A stretch of 64,000 nucleotides of DNA from Straminergon stramineum (taxonomy: Eukaryota; Streptophyta; Bryopsida; Hypnales; Calliergonaceae), in assembly GCA_963920665.1 (NCBI GenBank), contig OY987267.1:19964001-20028000 (forward strand), in the 5' to 3' direction. Positions 1-12,669 of the stretch are shown piece by piece (position 1 is the first letter of the stretch; the number at the start of each line of letters is the position of its first letter). The notes below the pieces were generated by a model. The model was not told where the DNA came from. It made no database searches and saw only the letters and a list, made by a program, of their open reading frames with translations. The translations under genes and the position numbers were made by a program.

Positions 1-59
1 ATCATGGAGAAGAGACTGTACGTGAATTATAGTTCATTCGTGTTACTTTGATTTTGCAG

Positions 60-1256
60 AGGAAACTCAAAGGACTTGGTAAAGATATTGGGTGCACTGT
101 ATGGGTCCACTGTTTTCTTATGCTTCAACAACTGCGGCGTCGTGCAACCTGTTATTAGTATTGAGCGCACTGTGTTCTACCGAGAGAAAGCAGCAGGAAT
201 GTACTCCCCCATTCCGTATGCCTTTTCACAGGCAAGCTCACTCAACCTGGGTGTAAATTCTAATTCACGGTCTAAATTATACTCCTAAACTCAATGCAAA
301 GAACAGTCATTGCCTGATAAACTCTTTTTTTTGGATTTCTGGCTAAACGAAATTCTTGGTTGGGTTGATCAGGTTCTGGTGGAAATCCCGTACGTGCTGG
401 TGCAAGTGATCATGTACTGCACCATCAGTTATGCTATGATTGGATTTGAATGGACTGCTGCCAAGTTCTTATGGTATTTTTATGTGACCTTCTTCGGTGT
501 TATCATGTTCACATATTACGGCATGATGATGGTGGCTCTGACTCCGAATGCAACTCTTGCCACCATCTGCGCCTCCTTCTTCTACTCGCTCTTCAACCTT
601 TTCTCCGGGTTCTTGATAACCAAACCAGTACGTCCATCACCCCCACCTTATGCTTATGTTTAAAAATTTTGCAGTGCATGCAGTTCAAGAATAGAGGAAA
701 GGCTACCTTGTTTCTAGTTGTGCCATGTCATCAAGTAGTATTAGTATGGATGCAAACGAAAATCAGTGAAGTACTGCATTTTTAGTTAACCAGTGGCTAC
801 TAAAAGTTCACTCAATCATTCATAGTCTTACAGCAAACTTTGAAAGCTTTTGATTCATGAAAGAAGTGCTAATTATGGATTTTTTATTGACACTCATTGG
901 GTTACGAGGTTAGATTTTAAATTCTATTTCATGGTTGGAGCATGTGGGGTCTAACCGTGCACACATGCCCGTGGGTGTTGTAGATGATTCCTCCATGGTG
1001 GATTTGGTACTACTGGATTTGCCCTATTTCTTGGGTCATCAACGGGCTGGTGAACTCGCAACTGGGCGATGTGACAACTTTTGTTTCAGTTCTTGGCAGC
1101 ACTGAACAAATTACAGTGCAGGAGTACGTCAAGAAATCATTTGGATTTGAGAAGAGCTTCCTCAAGTGGACTGCCGTGGGGCTGGCTGGCTGGGCTGTCT
1201 TCTTTGCCTTGGTTTTTGTTCTTGGTATCAAGTTCCTCAACTTCCAACGTCGTTGA
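60..1256 (+). CDS. PDR-type ABCG transporter, C-terminal exons (5' part outside window)
   Basis: Exons read as 60-231, 373-627 and 984-1256 (TGA), giving about 232 C-terminal residues. Family knowledge: full-size ABCG/PDR pumps export lipids, hormones or xenobiotics across the plasma membrane. This part is the second ABC2-type membrane domain. Seen: ERTVFYREKAAGMYS, then PYVLVQ and SYAMIGFEWT, a GMM.VALTPN segment, FSGFLITKP joined to MIPPWWIWYYWICPISW, and a final hydrophobic helix before the terminal FQRR. Phases agree: the first exon begins with one base of a split codon and the other junctions are phase 0. The first intron uses a GC donor (CAG|GCAAGC at 231/232); reading Q|V across it restores the family sequence. 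Both nucleotide-binding domains must lie upstream, so the substrate cannot be inferred. Bases 1-59 look like the end of the preceding intron. Confidence 0.94.
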
Positions 1257-2413
1257 GACACCCACGGCGCTGAGCTTCAGTTTTGTATCTTTTTCCATTG
1301 AGAATCGATTAACCTCCCTATCCCGTTTTTCCAATTTACTTGCACGACGTTGCGTTGGAAATGCAGCGTTTAAGCTTAAAAGGTAGGAATATAGTTTGTA
1401 TAGGAGATTTCATGTTGTACATAATTTATTTGCAGCCACTAGCTAGTGGTCTGCATTGTATTGTAAAGTGTCCTGTCTTTTGGGTGGATAGTGTAGTGAG
1501 GTAGAGGTATCCACCCTAATGACAAACCTCAGTATTATTTAAATTCAATTTTGTTACCCCTCTTACCACCCCCTTTTGAAAAAAATTGTAAATGAAATAT
1601 GTTCATTTCAATTCAAATTCATTACCCCCTCCCCACCTCTTTGTAATTTTTACATGCCATTGTGATGGCATTCAATATGGGATATCTCCCAAAATATTTG
1701 TACCATATCTATATATGTATATGTAATTTATACATATTGTATATGTAATCTATATAGTATTTGTATATGTATTTGTAATCTATATATGTCATATCCGTAA
1801 TATGTACCGTATTTGTATACATATCTACATTTGTATCATATCTAATATTGTATTTTGTATTTTGTATTTGGACGGCTGAGATCATGTCTTACAGATCAAG
1901 GGCTTGTAATTATTTAAGCAATCAACGACATTCAAGGGGGTAAGCATTTTTTTTTAAAAATGAACAGCCTACGATTTTTGGCATTGGAAGGGGGGTAACT
2001 AATGCAAACACCTAGAGGTGTCCTGTCTTTGGGGTGGATAGTGACAGCTGCGGTAATTGAAAGGATTGAAGTTTAGACCTATTGTTTGTGTGTTTGGCAT
2101 TTCTGAGTCAATGTTTCTGATTCACAGTTTGAATTCCCATGTTGCACTTTCATGTTGCCCTCAAAATGATGAATGGAAAGAATCACAACATGGTAATGTA
2201 CAATTGGTATTACACGGTTAATATTAGTGTAATGGCATTGTGCATGTGATATTTGCTCGATGCTCTTCATATCTATGAGTGAAATGGAGATCAATTATAA
2301 TGTGGGAAGTTGTAGATCATTGTAATTGACAATAATGTCAATTTTGTGATATTGGTAGAAGTTCACAACATAGGCACTTTTCAATGCTTGCACCTTGAAA
2401 CCTGCATCTATGT
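1257..2413. other. ABCG 3' flank, AT-rich DNA with a 26-bp direct repeat
   Basis: No gene seen. The first roughly 200 bases are probable 3' UTR. A 26-bp sequence at 1468-1493 recurs at 2018-2043 with one mismatch, exactly 550 bp apart, bracketing AT-rich DNA that includes a run of TATATG/TTGTAT-like motifs at about 1690-1870. This could be an old insertion with a long target duplication or a simple segmental duplication; clear terminal repeats were not found inside. Confidence 0.5.
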
Positions 2414-2415
2414 TA

Positions 2416-2717
2416 AGGTAGTCTTCTTTTAAAGTGACCATTTAAGAGCTAATTGCCTTTTCGGGGAAGTGAAATTCCTAGTAACAATTTTAAGTGAATT
2501 TTAGTAGGAAGAAAAATGGAATTGGCATCTAACCCAAGTTGTTTCATATTTTTTGGACCTTTTTGGAATTAGTTACAAATTTTAGAAGTTGAAATGCAAT
2601 TGTCATTGAAAGCAACCACCTCCTGAAATGTACATTTATGGTACATTGAAGAAAGCAAAATGTACCTTTATATCATGATTGTTTTTAAAGCATGGTCACT
2701 TTAAAAGCAAACTACCT
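2416..2717. mobile_element. Stowaway-like MITE
   Basis: Imperfect terminal inverted repeats of about 27 bp: AGGTAGTCTTCTTTTAAAG at the left and its near-complement ending ACTACCT at the right. A TA dinucleotide sits on each side (2414-2415, 2718-2719), as expected of Tc1/mariner-type insertions. It is about 300 bp long, non-coding and AT-rich inside. A TA duplication is weak evidence alone, so the call rests mainly on the matched termini. Confidence 0.6.
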
Positions 2718-2805
2718 TAGTCTTAGCTTTCAAATCTTTGTGTAGTTTAGTTTAATTTAAAATTTTGGCACTATGAATCATGCTAGTTTAACAAAATTGG
2801 TAGTC

Positions 2806-2968
2806 AATAGAGAATTCCATTTTCATTTAGAGATTAGTGGCCTTTGGCATCTTAGCTTGGTCTAAGATCAATGGCCACTAACATCCAATAGAGAATTCCA
2901 TTTTCATTTAGAGATTAGTGGCCATTGGCATCTTAGCTTGGTCTAAGATCAGTGGCCACTAACATTGT
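2806..2968. repeat. 81-bp tandem duplication of a hairpin unit
   Basis: Two copies with an exact 81-bp period (from 2806 and 2887) differ at only a few bases. Each copy holds an inverted repeat: TTAGTGGCC..TTGGCATCTTAG, a short loop, then CTAAGAT..(A/G)TGGCCACTAA. Each unit can therefore fold into a stem of about 20 bp. Confidence 0.8.
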
Positions 2969-4245
2969 ACTTCCAACACTCGTTGAGAATGCTAACCAAG
3001 TGTATGAATGGATGAGTTGTTGATAACTGGGTCAATGCAAGAGATTAGATCACTAACAAATTGAATAGGGTATCCTCTACTTTAATCTATCTAGATAAAA
3101 GCATGTCATCTTGTTTTGGATTATAGTTCTAAATAGCTTTTGAAGTTATTTCTAGTGTCAATGGCTCTAGAATTGATTCCTTTCTAATTTAGCCATCTAC
3201 ATTCCAACCTTGAATGGCCACTCATACAAGGTCTCAAGAGCAACCAATGGGCATTGAAGAGTTCTTTGAGGCAACCAATGGGAGTTGAGGACTTGGGGCT
3301 TTTTTGTGCTTCAAGGACTTGGGGCCATGAATAGAGTATCTTACGTTTCAACTTTGAAAATTCATAGAATATTGCATAAGTATCAAGAAATTACAAAACA
3401 ACTTGCTATGGGTTGGTTTTCACTTGAGTAGGCTAACCTTCTTACCCCCAAAAGTCATCATTTGTAGCAAAAATCTATCAAGGAGAAAAAGTGTTGTTTG
3501 GGGTGCTTCTACCTTATACCATACTCGAAAATATTATCAAACATTTTGAAAATAGTCTATGACAATTGTTTGACATGACATTGGCATTCAATAAGGTAAT
3601 TGCACCTAAAAATATTAGGATAGGCATTTGAGCATGGTTCATATTATTAAACAATCTAAATTTTTATTTGACCTTTTTAAAACTCAAAAGGAGTATCAAA
3701 ATTTTCTATGCATGGATTTTGGAATAGTGTATGAATAAACAATGAATTTTCAAGAAAGAGAATAGGTGGATAAAAAATTGATCCTAGGTTCACATGTTTT
3801 GATGTTTACATTGTAGGCAAGAATCTAGATGGGATGGATTTGCAGACAAGTCACAATTAAGTGTGAATGCTTTTATTACATGGAATTTTTTAAATCATTT
3901 TTTTTTTGTCACTATATAAATATATGTGGCAAAGTAGATTACTCAATTCTTGAGGATATCTTTACACCATAGGATAATATCTTATCCTTAGTTTGAGAGT
4001 GACAAAATAATTTCTTTATAATCAAGGATCACTATGATCTTGTTATACTTGGATCCTTTAGCCTTCCATCGTATTTTCTTCAGATCAAGATTAAGATATG
4101 ATTTCTTGGTATAAATGTACTTTAAGGGAACATTAATGAAAAGGGGAAATATGTAAAAGGTTAATATTTCAAACTCAATATAATATAAGTATTTGCAGAA
4201 TAGGGACAAATTGTAACCCTAGTCCAATGTGGCACTTAATATGGT
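2969..4245. other. Intergenic, no gene recognised
   Basis: AT-rich sequence without convincing open frames, splice structure or strong inverted repeats. A lone motif near 3596 resembles one end of the AGGTA.. Stowaway-like elements elsewhere, but I found no partner terminus. Confidence 0.5.
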
Positions 4246-4253
4246 GTCTAAGT

Positions 4254-4837
4254 CCCGGGGAGATCACTTAGTGTGTCCATTAGAAACTACGTGTGTTAAG
4301 ATTTTAGACCCCCTATATTATATTCTAAAATTTAAATAAAAAGAAAAGAAAAAAATATGACTAGAATTTCCTACTTTGAAAGTTTATGTTGTGAATTATT
4401 GGTATTCATTTTAGATAATTATAATTAGTTACAAATTTTTGAAGTAAAAAGATACACTCTAAAGCTGAAAATAACTTTCACACCCCTATTTTATATAAGA
4501 AAAAATTGTCTAAAAAATGAACAAAAAATTCCTAAAAATAATCCCCTATTGAAAGTTCATTTTTCTTGAATAATGATGCAATGGTCATCTAAAATGTATC
4601 CTCTATAAATATTTGAGTTAAAAAACATGCCATTTTAGTTCATTATTCAACCTATTCTAGAAATCATTTCATATGTTATTTGAGTTGGGAATTTTTGGCA
4701 ATAGAAACCTATAGTCATTATTAAACAAAGCTCAAAGTTATAGGTTGAAATTATTATTTATTAAAAAGTATATAGGGGGTCAAAAATCACTTCAACACAC
4801 ATGGTTTGTTATAGATACACTAAGTAATCTCCCCGGG
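4254..4837. mobile_element. hAT-like MITE with 8-bp target duplication
   Basis: An exact 8-bp direct repeat GTCTAAGT flanks the element at 4246-4253 and 4838-4845. Terminal inverted repeats begin CCCGGGGAGAT(C/T)ACTTAGTGT and stay similar for about 75 bp, including a GACCCCCTATAT stretch on each inner side. The 584-bp interior is AT-rich without an open frame. Known: 8-bp duplications are typical of hAT transposons. The CCCGGG palindrome at the ends leaves the boundary uncertain by a base or two. Confidence 0.82.
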
Positions 4838-4845
4838 GTCTAAGT

Positions 4846-6606
4846 GGTTGGGTCTTAAACTCTTGATGGTTATTTTATATACAATGATGGAAGGATATGG
4901 AATTAGAACCTTCAAAAGAATCAGATAATGAAAGGGAAGGTGAAGTCTTTTCGTTGTTTGATCATCTAAAGCTTGAAGGATACGCTTCCTCCATTGGTGT
5001 CAAAAAATCTCAATTTTATAGGAATGTTTATCTTCACATTAGATATATTTTAAATTCCACTTAATCCCACAAATTTAAATAATTTCGATACGTTTTTGCA
5101 ATTGTCAACCTTAATGTTAATGTAAATGCACACAACATTCTCAATAGTTGAAAATTAAAAGCAATAAACAAAATTGAAAGGGTGTAGCAAAAAAAGTGCT
5201 TACATTTTTCATCCATCCATTCTTTTGAATCACAATAGAAGTTTTTTGGCCTTATTAATGGAAGCCATGTCATATGGCCAGAGACTATATTTGTGCCACA
5301 TTGTTTGTATTAGTAGAATTCATATGAAAATTTGAAATGTAAACTAGTAGCACATAATGGCATAAATAGGGGCTCTTATCTTAGTATAAATGATGAAGAT
5401 ATTTCTAAATGTGCAAAATGCAAAAATATATTATAATATTTTGAAGATTTTAAGTGCCCATTGTCACCAAATGGATGACAACAAAAAGTTATTTCCTATA
5501 CAATATTTTATTGCAAAATCATCTCTCACCTAATCTATGTTTTCATCTTCTAATTTTTATGTGTCTTACAGTCATACACATGAAAACTTGATTTGATTAG
5601 CAATTTGAACTTTCAACATTCTGATTAGTTTAGATATGTAGATTAAACTTTATCTAATTATCAAATGATATATTTTTGAAGAGTTGAAAGTGAAAATATA
5701 TAGTAAAATCACGAGTGACATTATAAGATAATTTTAAGCTTTAATTTAGGTGGGAGGCTCAAATTAGGCTTGAATAGTAGATTATTTGGCAAAATGCTAG
5801 ATTTATCTCCCTTACCTAGTTGCTAGTTGCTAGTTGTCTCTTGGAGGTCCGTTTGATTACCTCTCTTGTTCTTTTGGCTCTCCAATGTCATTGATGCCTT
5901 GTTGCATGGTTCTTGTGTCACTCAATATTCACTACCCTTCATTCTCTTTATCAATTTTTTTTCTTTATATAACTTGTTGCTCCAAATGGACTAGCCCTGC
6001 TCTCCTCAAAGCTTCTTGCACTAGTAGAAACATGGGATACATAGTCTAGCAAAATGATCTACAAAAAGACCCACATGGTAAATTTGACTATTGGATGGAT
6101 CTTCTTGTAGTCATTTCCCAAGTCAAAGTGACTCTTATTTCTCCTACTGTTGATTGACCTTGTAACAATTTGCCTCTAGATGCTTTATAAAGTTTTGTTA
6201 ATTTGTTTAGGGATTAACATCTACTTATGGGATGATTATATTGAATGATAAAAATTTCCTTCATCATATTGATTGTACAAATAAATTGACATATAGGTAA
6301 CAAACAAATAGGTAAATGAATTGATACATAATTATGTACATATTGTCCTATTACACCAAATACAATGCAACTACTAATAAAAATGCATTATCGATTTTGT
6401 CCATTTCAACACTTGTAAAAACATGGTCTATATAAACTCAACTTTAAGACCCACTTTGTATCTAATTTGTCATTGCTATATCTACAACTTTATATGGACC
6501 ATGTATTTCCTTGTGCAATAGTTAGTACCGAGTCTCCTCTATAAGAGAGGTATGTAGCTTAGGAGTAACACATCTCATTCATAGGAACTTTATGTGAGAC
6601 TCAAGT
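4846..6606. other. Intergenic, no gene recognised
   Basis: AT-rich sequence; the short open frames here have no recognisable protein features or supporting splice sites. No strong repeat structure seen. Confidence 0.45.
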
Positions 6607-8563
6607 TTAACCCCTCATCGCTTGAAGTCCAAACATGTGTTAAAGCATCCTTGCTTTTCAAGTGCTATAAGTCTAAAATTCAATGAAGTATGAAAATCTC
6701 AACCGTACAATCTTGTAGTGTGCATGTTGTAGATGGTGTGAAACAAATTTGGGGTCATTTGACATTATAGATTGAATGATTATAATATTTTATTGTTGAA
6801 AAAGGATGCTAAAATTTTCTTAAAAACACATTTGGAGGTGAAATTTGATTTCTAAACCTACTCAAATGAAAAAAAATTGAAACTACAAAGTGATTCAAAA
6901 CCAAAAGACAAACACTTTGGTGAAAAAAATATCATTTAATGGACTCATTGTGTTTGCAAAATTGTTTTGAAATGTCAAAAAACAGTGAAAAAAGTAGTAA
7001 AAAATCACATCTATGGTTGAACGTCCTTCTATTAAAATGCTTCTCAATCACTCATTATGTCTTGGATTGATGTGAAATTCTAACCACACAAACTAGACTA
7101 GTATTTAAAACTTTTCCAACAAAAATGATTGAAAACGGACCATGTTTGAAGAGGTTATAAGTGGCGGAAGTTCACTATAATGCAAAAATGTCTAGATTTT
7201 GAACTTTGAATTGCTCCCAAACATTCTAAACAATTTGGATTGACATGAAAATTTTACCACAATAACTAGACCCTAACCCCTCATTGCGAGAGGGGAAGAA
7301 AAGTGTCCTCACATTGTTTGGCAGTCAAATTCAAAGTGTTGTTACTTTTGTATTCAATGTTCAAATCCAATAAAACTTATCGGAAAAGTTGCGCATATTA
7401 TTCTAGTTTCACTAGTAGAATTTTCAGTTCAATCCAAGAAGTACTAAGTTTTTGAGAACCCTTCGAAGTTCATAGGTTCAATTTGAGTTCACCACATTAC
7501 ATTTTGATGGCTGCAACTTCGGGGGCTTGTAACTTTTTCATAGAATGTTTTTTTTCAATAATATTTTTTGGTTTTTGTTACTCTTAGGGTCTAGTTATTG
7601 TGGTAAAATTTTCATGTCAATCCAAATTGTTTAGAATGTTTGGGAGCAATTCGAAGTTCAAAATCTAGACATTTTTGCATTATAGTGAACTTCCGCCACT
7701 TATAACCTCTTCAAACATGGTCCGTTTTCAATCATTTTTGTTGGAAAAGTTTTAAATACTAGTCTAGTTTGTGTGGTTAGAATTTCACATCAATCCAAGA
7801 CATAATGAGTGATTGAGAAGCATTTTAATAGAAGGACGTTCAACCATAGATGTGATTTTTTACTACTTTTTTCACTGTTTTTTGACATTTCAAAACAATT
7901 TTGCAAACACAATGAGTCCATTAAATGATATTTTTTTCACCAAAGTGTTTGTCTTTTGGTTTTGAATCACTTTGTAGTTTCAATTTTTTTTCATTTGAGT
8001 AGGTTTAGAAATCAAATTTCACCTCCAAATGTGTTTTTAAGAAAATTTTAGCATCCTTTTTCAACAATAAAATATTATAATCATTCAATCTATAATGTCA
8101 AATGACCCCAAATTTGTTTCACACCATCTACAACATGCACACTACAAGATTGTACGGTTGAGATTTTCATACTTCATTGAATTTTAGACTTATAGCACTT
8201 GAAAAGCAAGGATGCTTTAACACATGTTTGGACTTCAAGCAATGAGGGGTTTAAGAGGAACAAAACCCAACAAATTTTATTGAAAAAAAACATTTTATGA
8301 AAAAGTTACAAGTCCCCAAAGTTACCGCCATCAGAATGTAATGTGGTGAACTCAAATTGAACTTGTGAACTACGAAGGGCTTTCAAAAACTTAATAAATC
8401 TTGGATTGATATGAAAATTTTACTAGTGAAACTAGACTATTATGCACAACTTTTCCAACAAGTTTTTATTGAATTCGGACATTGGATGCAAAAATAGCAC
8501 TTTGAATTTGACTACCAGACACTATAAGGGCATTTTTCGTCCCCTCCAGCAATGAGGGGTTAA
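6607..8563. mobile_element. Composite fold-back element with interleaved inverted repeats A-B-A'-B'
   Basis: Four blocks: A 6611-7276, B 7277 to about 7583, A' 7584-8249 (reverse complement of A, equal 666-bp length) and B' about 8250-8559 (reverse complement of B, about 310 bp). A/A' similarity is very high; B/B' is more diverged. CCCCTCAT(C/T)GC or its complement marks the outer edge of all four blocks. The composite is flanked by TTAA on both sides (6607-6610, 8560-8563). Sub-repeats built on TTGGATTGA..TGAAA..TTTTAC occur inside. No coding capacity was found. A TTAA target is known for piggyBac-like and some other cut-and-paste superfamilies; assignment is inference. Confidence 0.85.
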
Positions 8564-8919
8564 TAGACTCTTAACCCTCAAAGGCCATGACTCTTGTGAC
8601 TAAGTTGGTAGTCACCAATTATTGAACTAATAGGTGTACTCTTCGTTTCTACAATTAACATTGAATTCATCCATTAGACCTTATAGGTCTTCAACATCAT
8701 TGCAAGGTTACTTTACAACAAATTCAAATAAGACTGGATTTTTTTTTTTTTTTCTAAAGATTGTCCAAATTTTCGAGGAGATTGGTTTACCATAGAACAT
8801 GGCCCGTGCATCATGTATTGTGTATTAGTGCAATGGATAAAGTGTATTTGATCATGTGTCATATATTTCAATAGCGTGGAGTGTGTAGAGGTTGTGGATC
8901 AGAATATCTTGTATGGGTA
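8564..8919. other. Intergenic, no gene recognised
   Basis: AT-rich, with a homopolymer T run near 8740. Nothing else supported. Confidence 0.4.
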
Positions 8920-9202
8920 AGGTAACTACACCTAAAATCTCATGCTTTCTAAAATTGCATACTACAGATTCTTGCCTAAAATGTACTCCCACTATTCAAG
9001 AGAATCTATGATTGCTTTTAGAAACACCTATTTTCTATACTTTGAAAATTTGTAGTTTCTTCTTATGGTATCCAAAAAATTCATTATAAGCAAATCTAGA
9101 ATCTCCTTTTTACTACCAACAAGACCCCACAAAAATTTTCCCAATATAATAATGTGAACCATGTTGAATTGCTTAACTATATGATTTAAGGTGTAGTTAC
9201 CT
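8920..9202. mobile_element. Small Stowaway-like MITE
   Basis: Terminal inverted repeats AGGTAACTACACCT at the left and AGGTGTAGTTACCT at the right, near-perfect over about 14 bp and weaker beyond. Length about 283 bp, AT-rich. A TA lies immediately left; the right flank reads ATA, so the TA duplication is plausible but not clean. Confidence 0.5.
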
Positions 9203-9367
9203 ATATATGTCACCAAAAGTATGTAATAATGAGCCTATGGATAGGTGTTGGACGGTAAGTTATTCCAAGTTGTTGTATCTTGGAGGTTCTTGCTAGCCTC
9301 TATAGTAGAGTACTTCTCAATTATGATTTCCTATATAAATTGCCTTGGGAAGCGACTTGGGGGGGAG

Positions 9368-9637
9368 GGGGGGACAGTGAGCGGTTGGAGTAGCAACATA
9401 TGTGCAAACAAATGATAAGGTATCTTAAAAACATGGGGGCTAACAATTGTAATTGGGTTTAGAGTAATATAGGGTATTGAAAATGGCATTGGACATCTTT
9501 AAAGTATTACAGGGTATGGAATAATAGGTCCCATTAGAAAATTACATATTGATAGCATGTGAAAAAAAATTCCTACCTCCCTATAAAATAATGGTTGTTT
9601 ACACCTATATCCTTATTTTTTTAACACACTGACCCCT
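9368..9637 (+). repeat. Dispersed repeat, copy 1 (about 270 bp)
   Basis: Strongly similar and in the same orientation as 15835-16129. It runs from a G-rich left end (GGGGACAGTG) to a right end CACTGACCCC, which are short inverted repeats of each other. No clear target duplication at this copy. Non-coding. Confidence 0.75.
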
Positions 9638-12199
9638 CCAATTATAATGCAACACAACTCCTCCAAGAACTACACTACAACTTCATGGAAAGAAAGCATC
9701 CTACATATTGGAAATGGGTGTGTGATGAGAAATGAGTTGGCTACCTTAGTATAGTAAAAACATCCAAAATTGTCCATGTATCCATTTCTATACACTAGAT
9801 TTCCATTAAAGTATCCCTCAAAAGTATCACAAAATCATATCCATACTTAATTGCCATTGGTTGATTGTTGATTTTTCTAGATTTTGGTTTTAGGTCTAGC
9901 TATATGACGTTTTTAGTGACTTAGTAAGCATCCATTTTGAAAATTCAAAGAAAGTGCATGCCATCCAAAAATTCTAATTTTAAAAAAATTCTTGATTTTC
10001 AATTGCTAATACTAAAAAAAGGTGCCTCCAACTATGTTGAATTGCTTCTTTTGACAGATTTAGGTGTTTCCACCTTAGTCAATTGTCCTTGGAAGATGAA
10101 GAAAAGTTGCATCTATTTTTACTTTTATTCACATTTTTTGGACTCTTAATGAATTATATATGAACTTTTGAAATTGGAAGGGATGTTTTAGAAGTATCCC
10201 CACCTTCAAATGTTCACCATTAGAACATGGATTACTTTAATATGTGCCTCTGTATTATAGATTGTATTTAGAGCAAGGGCAATATCACCCTCCAAAGGAC
10301 CATGGGTATTTTTGAAGAGAAGTTGTCAAAAATTTCCATTTCATAGAGTATTGCCCCAAATTCAAAAATCAAAACCTTTTTTTTGAACTTCAATTGTACA
10401 AAAGTGTAGTAGATTACTATGACAAAATGTTGGGAAATTTTTTAGCCCATTTGACTATGTGAATTGAAAGTTTATAATGTTTAAAGTGAGAAATAAAACT
10501 TCCTACAAAACTTTGAGCCCTCTTGAAGTAAAATTTTTTGTTTGACTTGATGAATTTGAGTCTTTCCACTGTTGAGGACTTTCTTAATCTTATTAGATAT
10601 ATTCATGCAAAATCTTAATACCAAATATGGAATTTAACTTACTCTAGATCACCTGGCTGCACCATACTAATCATAGGCAGTTAAAAATTAATGTTGTATG
10701 GTGCACCAACAGATACTAACAATGTGACAAAAGCTTTCATCAAAGATATTGGATTAAAGATGATCACTTGGCTTCTAAATTCTCCTAACTTCAAACCTTT
10801 GGAAAAGCTTTGAATAATTTGCAAAGACATGGTCTAGAAGAATAGACCAAAAATACGGATCAAATGTGAAATGCAAGAAATGTTGCTTGAGAGAGCATAC
10901 CAATGGAGATATTGCACAAGACTACAAGTTAGTTGCATGCATGCCACAACATGTGCAAACTTTAGTTGATGCCAACAAAGGCAATACAAGGAGGTAGCAA
11001 TAGTAATAGTAGTTGTTAAATAGGTGTGTCACATACCAATATAGTATTTGGTCTGTATTTAGAATATTATTGCTAGAATGGCCCAACCACGAGTAGTAAA
11101 TAGATTAGAACTCAACTAATTGTGGCAATTTGGTCAATTACAAGTGATGGGCATACCAGGCTCAAAACCCCACGGAAAGAGGACATCTTTAGGCAAATAT
11201 TGGTTGAGGGAACCCTGGTGAGGCATATAGGTTAGTTCTCGGAGATAGGTTCCAATTTTCCCATGTCATCGATGAAATAGTAGAACCCAATTATTGGCTT
11301 GTAGATGTTAAAAATACCAAGACGGTATTGTGGAAGAATCTCAGCTCCAAGGAGGGTGACTTAGGGTTAAAACCATGCCCAAGAATCAACGGCAAAGTTG
11401 GTTCACGAAGATTCCCCCTAGTGTGGAAGATTCTTTAGCCATCGATAATTAAATGAGGGGGTGGATTTTGTCCCCCTTAGGCTGATGTGTAGAGTAAAAA
11501 TATGAGCCTACACATGTGTTGTGGGATTCTATGGGAGGTTTCACAAAAAGTTTCGGAATTTTCTGATAGTCAGAAGATGCCTTTCTAGACAGTTGACTAC
11601 TCAAATCTGCAATGAGAAATTCCTAGAAATTCTCCAAGAGACGTTAAATTCCCACTAAAAATTACTATAGCTTCTATTATGTTAATATGATACCCCGACA
11701 AGTTTCAAGATATTCTGATAGTTAGAAGTACCCTAACCTGCAAAATCCCCTGACAATTAACGGAATTTGAAGTTCACAGTGGAGTTGACTAGTGGAGCGG
11801 GAGTATACTAAAGTGCAATGGGGACCAAGATAGGTCTTTTCTCACTCCCCCACATCTACTTAGGAGTCTAGGATAGTTACTTTTACTAGAAAAGTCAACC
11901 TCCAAAAGTTGGAATTTTTCCTAATTTTGGTGTTAAGGTGGCGCTAGGTTTCATTGCGATTTTGAAGATAGAAAAGGGGAGGGGTATTCCCATGGAATTA
12001 AAATGGCCTTCTAAAGCCAATGGCGCAATCTGTTTGTAATTCGGAGTTAATCTCCAAAAATTAGCTTAGTAGGCCATCATAGGATGAAAACCTTGAATTT
12101 AGGATGAAAATCCAAGAAGATAAGGTTAACTTAGATGAACGAGAGGAGGTGGGTGCCCGGGAAAGAGTATGAAAGGTCACCCCTTTTCCTCTCTCACCA
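9638..12199. other. Intergenic, no gene recognised
   Basis: Mixed AT-rich DNA that becomes more GC-balanced beyond about 11000. A possible small TIR element lies near 9774-10080 with weak ends. Much of the stretch may be decayed retroelement, but I see no protein domains, LTR ends or tRNA genes. Confidence 0.4.
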
Positions 12200-12669
12200 C
12201 CCCTTTTTTAAGTAATTGGGTCTATTGGATCCAATTTATGTTGGAATTGTGGTATTTTAGCCACAAGCCTTGCAACGGTATTTTTTGGGTACTTTTTGGC
12301 AGTTGTTGTTATTTTCCCAAGCTTGTGAGGTCTTTGTGGGTCCCTTGAATCTTGAGTGTGTGTAGTACTAACTCTCCCAAGCTCGAGCTTGGAGGTTTTT
12401 TTTAACTTATCGTATTTCTAGAAGTGGTGTGTGTTACCTTTGAGAGACCTTTTGTCGCTCCCTTTGTCTTGTAATGTACTAACCCTGAAGCAACCCCCCA
12501 TATGATTGATGATGTTGCTTTGGGAGGCCTTTAGTTTGAGTCCTTTATGATACTAATCTTGTATAGCTAGTCCTTTGAATGTCAAAGGTTCTTTCTTTTT
12601 GTCCCTAATATTGACGTGGTATTTCCTAGTGAGAGATACGAGGGTGTGAGGGTAGTGGGTCCTGCCCTT

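Noticed and set aside
6019..6040. CACTAGTAGAAA word resembling CACTA transposon ends
   Set aside because: No inverted partner or 3-bp target duplication found nearby.
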